DNA of 64,000 bases from positions 33,270-97,269 of the forward strand of contig DAOOPM010000012.1 in the NCBI GenBank assembly GCA_035388225.1, read 5' to 3'. Shown one piece after another: positions 61,943-64,000 of this stretch (position 1 is its first letter; each line of letters opens with the position of its first letter). The DNA comes from SB25 sp029560875. Lineage in GTDB: Bacteria; Bacteroidota; Bacteroidia; Bacteroidales; Tenuifilaceae. The notes beneath the pieces are model-generated. The model ran no database searches and was not told the origin of the DNA. It worked only from the letters and a program-made list of their open reading frames with translations. The position numbers and the translations under genes were made by a program.

Positions 61943-62172
61943 AATTATTTTTTTTAGGTTCCTACTCTTTTGGCTTTTCGGTTACGCCCCATTTTTTAAA
62001 CTGGGTTTTGGTTCCCAATTAAAGTTATATCGTCTAATTATCAATAATACAATAAATTACAAATTAGTTTAAATCAATTTATTTATCGAGCAGTTTTCTG
62101 ATTTCAACGCCTGAATAAATTTATTTATCGATTATATATTGTACTTTATGATTGGTTGAATGGGAGGTGCGT

Positions 62173-62403
62173 TTATCTTTTTAAACTTCTTAAAATCTCT
62201 TTTTTAGTTGGACAATAGCATGTTGTATGCTTTCCGCACCTCATCCTGTATTTACAATTAGTATCCTCGCAGTTCACAAAAACTATTTCATCATTTAAGC
62301 ATTTCTCCACTTTAACATTGTGTAGGTAATCTTCGTTTCTTAAACATTCAAATTTATGAATGCAATGGTTTGTCTTCTTGAGGATTGTCTTATCGATTTC
62401 CAT
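62173..62403 (-). CDS. Small cysteine-rich protein
   Basis: A 76-residue protein with eight cysteines (near residues 14, 20, 35, 45, 50, 56, 62 and 64), too many for chance. The spacing suggests zinc or iron-sulphur binding. Cytosolic by sequence (no signal peptide). No recognised family. The 250 bp gap to the next gene is very AT-rich and shows nothing I can support. Confidence 0.55.
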   Translation of the reverse strand: MEIDKTILKKTNHCIHKFECLRNEDYLHNVKVEKCLNDEIVFVNCEDTNCKYRMRCGKHTTCYCPTKKEILRSLKR

Positions 62404-62653
62404 GTTTTATGGTTATTACCCATTCATACAAGCATTGACTATATCAATATTACTTTTTTTAAATATTAGTTTTTTTGAATATTTATTTATCGTTTGAGAA
62501 AATAGTTTTATCGCCTAAATATTTTTATTTAACGATTAAAAACAGTTCCTTATCGTTGTGAATTTTGATGAACAAAACTCTTGTAGAAGTTCCCAAAATA
62601 TTGATTGTAATAAAAATTCACTATTTTTAGAATAACAATCAACTATAGATGGT

Positions 62654-63403
62654 ATGATACGAGCAATAATTGTCGATGATGAAAAGGATGCTAGAGATTC
62701 TATTCAACTCATTTTTTCTCAATTCTTCACTGATGAAGTTGAGATAGTGGCATCATTATCCTCTGTTAAAGAAGCAGTAAAGGCAATTAACACCCTGAAG
62801 CCAGAGTTAGTTTTTCTGGATATTGAGATGCCCAACGAAAACGGGTTGCAACTTTTTGAATACTTTGGGGATGAGGTTGACTTTGAGGTTGTTTTTGTTA
62901 CGGCATACCAAAAGTACGCACTTAATGCCTTTAGATATGCAGCTCTTGACTATCTGCTAAAACCTGTTGACTACATACAGTTAGGTGAAACTATCCAAAG
63001 ATTTAAACGAAAAGCAAGAAACTACTCTAAGATAAAAATTGACACATTTATAAACAATTTGAGCAACGACCTAGAAATCAATAAAAAGGTAATTTTCCCA
63101 ACGAGAAATGGTTACCAGATTTTGAAAATGAGCAACATTTTATTCTGCAAAGCAGAGGTAAATTACTCCACCATCTACACTATCGACAACAATTCTTTCA
63201 CTATTGTATCTACTTTAAAGAACCTTGAAGAGATGCTGCCAAGTAAAGTATTCTTTAGGTGTCATAAGTCTTTTCTCGTCAACCTTAATTATATTAAAAC
63301 ATACGATAAAAGCCGAGATAAAATAATCCTTGAAAATGGTAAAGAACTTGAAATAGCTACTCGCAGAATTGAAAGTTTTATCGAGGTTTTAACCAGTAGA
63401 TAG
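62654..63403 (+). CDS. LytTR-family response regulator
   Basis: A 249-residue response regulator. Receiver domain with acidic pair in IIVDDEKDARDS, phospho-acceptor D56 (FLDIEMP), Thr in FVTAYQKYAL and Lys in LLKPVDY. C-terminal LytTR DNA-binding domain (~145-245) with FFRCHKSFLVNLNYIKTYD. Such regulators bind direct repeats upstream of target genes. It lies 3 nt before the Reg_prop protein, its probable cognate sensor. Confidence 0.95.
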   Translation: MIRAIIVDDEKDARDSIQLIFSQFFTDEVEIVASLSSVKEAVKAINTLKPELVFLDIEMPNENGLQLFEYFGDEVDFEVVFVTAYQKYALNAFRYAALDYLLKPVDYIQLGETIQRFKRKARNYSKIKIDTFINNLSNDLEINKKVIFPTRNGYQILKMSNILFCKAEVNYSTIYTIDNNSFTIVSTLKNLEEMLPSKVFFRCHKSFLVNLNYIKTYDKSRDKIILENGKELEIATRRIESFIEVLTSR

Positions 63404-63405
63404 CG

Positions 63406-64000
63406 ATGGGATTTCTCTTTAAAACACTTGTTATTGCAATAGCTATTACATTCACTTGCTTGTCTGGCAATTCTGTTGCGCAGCGTATTTATACCCATAA
63501 TATTACAATCAAGGATGGCCTTCCCTCTAATAAGGTATATGATATATTCAAGGATACTAGAGGTTATGTTTGGTTTGGGACAGAGGCTGGTCTCTGTAGA
63601 TTTGATGGTGTCAATTACAAAACTTTCACTAAGAGTGATGGTTTAGCAGGAAATCGTATTTGGTCTATTGCAGAGGATTCAACTGGAAATCTTTGGTTTG
63701 CTTGTTACGGCAGTGGCATTTCGATGTTTGATGGGAGCAAGTTTAAGAATTTTTATGTGAAAGATGGTCTTGTTAACGAAAACGTCCGTAAAATTGAGTT
63801 CTCAAAAAAACACAAAGGCTTGTTAATTGGAACAACAAATGGTTTCTCCTTTTATAAAGATTCTGTATTTATTTCATTTAAGGATACGGTAAGTCGCAAC
63901 ATAAGTTATTTACAAGTAACGTCCTTTATAGAGACAGACAGCCTTATTTATTATCTTAAAAATTGGTTAAAACCCTGCAATTTCATTGCAGGTACTTTAG
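63406..64000 (+). CDS. Two-component-regulator-propeller sensor protein (partial)
   Basis: Reading frame open to the window end, starting at the ATG 63406 directly after the LytTR stop. Signal peptide (about 1-26, FLFKTLVIAIAITFTCLSGN in part) followed by Reg_prop beta-propeller repeats: TIKDGLPSNKVYDIFKDTRG, WFGTEAGLCRFDG, SDGLAGNRIWSIAEDSTGNL, VKDGLVNENVRK. Full-length relatives are long membrane sensors, often with a histidine-kinase tail. Only the first ~198 residues are in the window; the C-terminal domains cannot be seen. Confidence 0.88.
   Translation, partial: MGFLFKTLVIAIAITFTCLSGNSVAQRIYTHNITIKDGLPSNKVYDIFKDTRGYVWFGTEAGLCRFDGVNYKTFTKSDGLAGNRIWSIAEDSTGNLWFACYGSGISMFDGSKFKNFYVKDGLVNENVRKIEFSKKHKGLLIGTTNGFSFYKDSVFISFKDTVSRNISYLQVTSFIETDSLIYYLKNWLKPCNFIAGTL

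Noticed and set aside
61689..62072. 127-residue plus-strand ORF opposite the lipoprotein gene
   Set aside because: Antisense to a lipoprotein with a clear lipobox; no recognisable features of its own.
1..64000. CRISPR arrays and rRNA genes
   Set aside because: No regularly spaced direct repeats or cas genes, and no rRNA sequence, were seen anywhere in the window.

Overview
The window reads as a chromosomal segment of a Bacteroidota bacterium, probably Bacteroidales-like. Its promoters fit the TAnnTTTG -7 box of that phylum, genes lack obvious Shine-Dalgarno sequences, the DNA is AT-rich, and the families (RibBA, XseA/XseB, LptF/G-type permease, START-like protein, TPR histidine kinases, LytTR regulators, Reg_prop sensors, BT4734-type primase) are typical of the group. 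The species cannot be named from the sequence.

Positions 1-26.6 kb are core chromosome. They hold aspartase fused to a cyclic-nucleotide-binding-like domain, cytidine deaminase, a membrane protein, a class III adenylate cyclase with a degenerate receiver, and exonuclease VII whose two subunits are separated by two TPR histidine kinases. They also hold a MORN-repeat protein, DnaK, PanB, a pseudouridine synthase, a LysM glucosaminidase, Fmt, RibBA, three glycosyltransferases, an LptF/G-type permease and a START-like protein.

A tRNA-Met(CAT) gene at 26753-26826 is the integration site of a compact 6.3 kb element. A perfect 47 bp direct repeat of the tRNA 3' half lies at 26781-26827 and 33101-33147. 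Between the copies sit a tyrosine integrase, an HTH protein, a VRR-NUC-like nuclease, a DUF5681-like protein, a Cys4 zinc-binding protein and several small unknown genes, all on the minus strand. Immediately beyond the right repeat lies a second integrase module (33.3-39.8 kb) with an HTH protein, an RNase H-like protein and a BT4734/VirE_N-type primase. This suggests a second, larger genomic island abutting or sharing the tRNA site; its far end was not found.

From 39.8 to 56.9 kb lies a defence block bounded by two near-identical, ~55 bp palindromic direct repeats. Its minus-strand operon has seven tightly packed genes: hsdM, hsdS, a DUF429 protein, a DUF262-DUF1524 (GmrSD-type) protein, a second large DUF262 protein, hsdR and a YgjP-like metallopeptidase. 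This looks like a type I restriction-modification system with type IV-type (GmrSD) genes and a DUF429 RNase H-fold gene built into the same operon. On the opposite strand lie a small tandem-repeat protein, a WYL regulator, an unknown protein, a TPR protein, a possible 3-methyladenine-glycosylase-like protein and an agmatine-deiminase-family protein.

Beyond the block are an ADP-ribosylglycohydrolase whose last codons lie in the repeat, a serine recombinase, and AT-rich unknown or secreted proteins. At the right edge a LytTR response regulator is followed by a Reg_prop sensor protein cut off by the window end.
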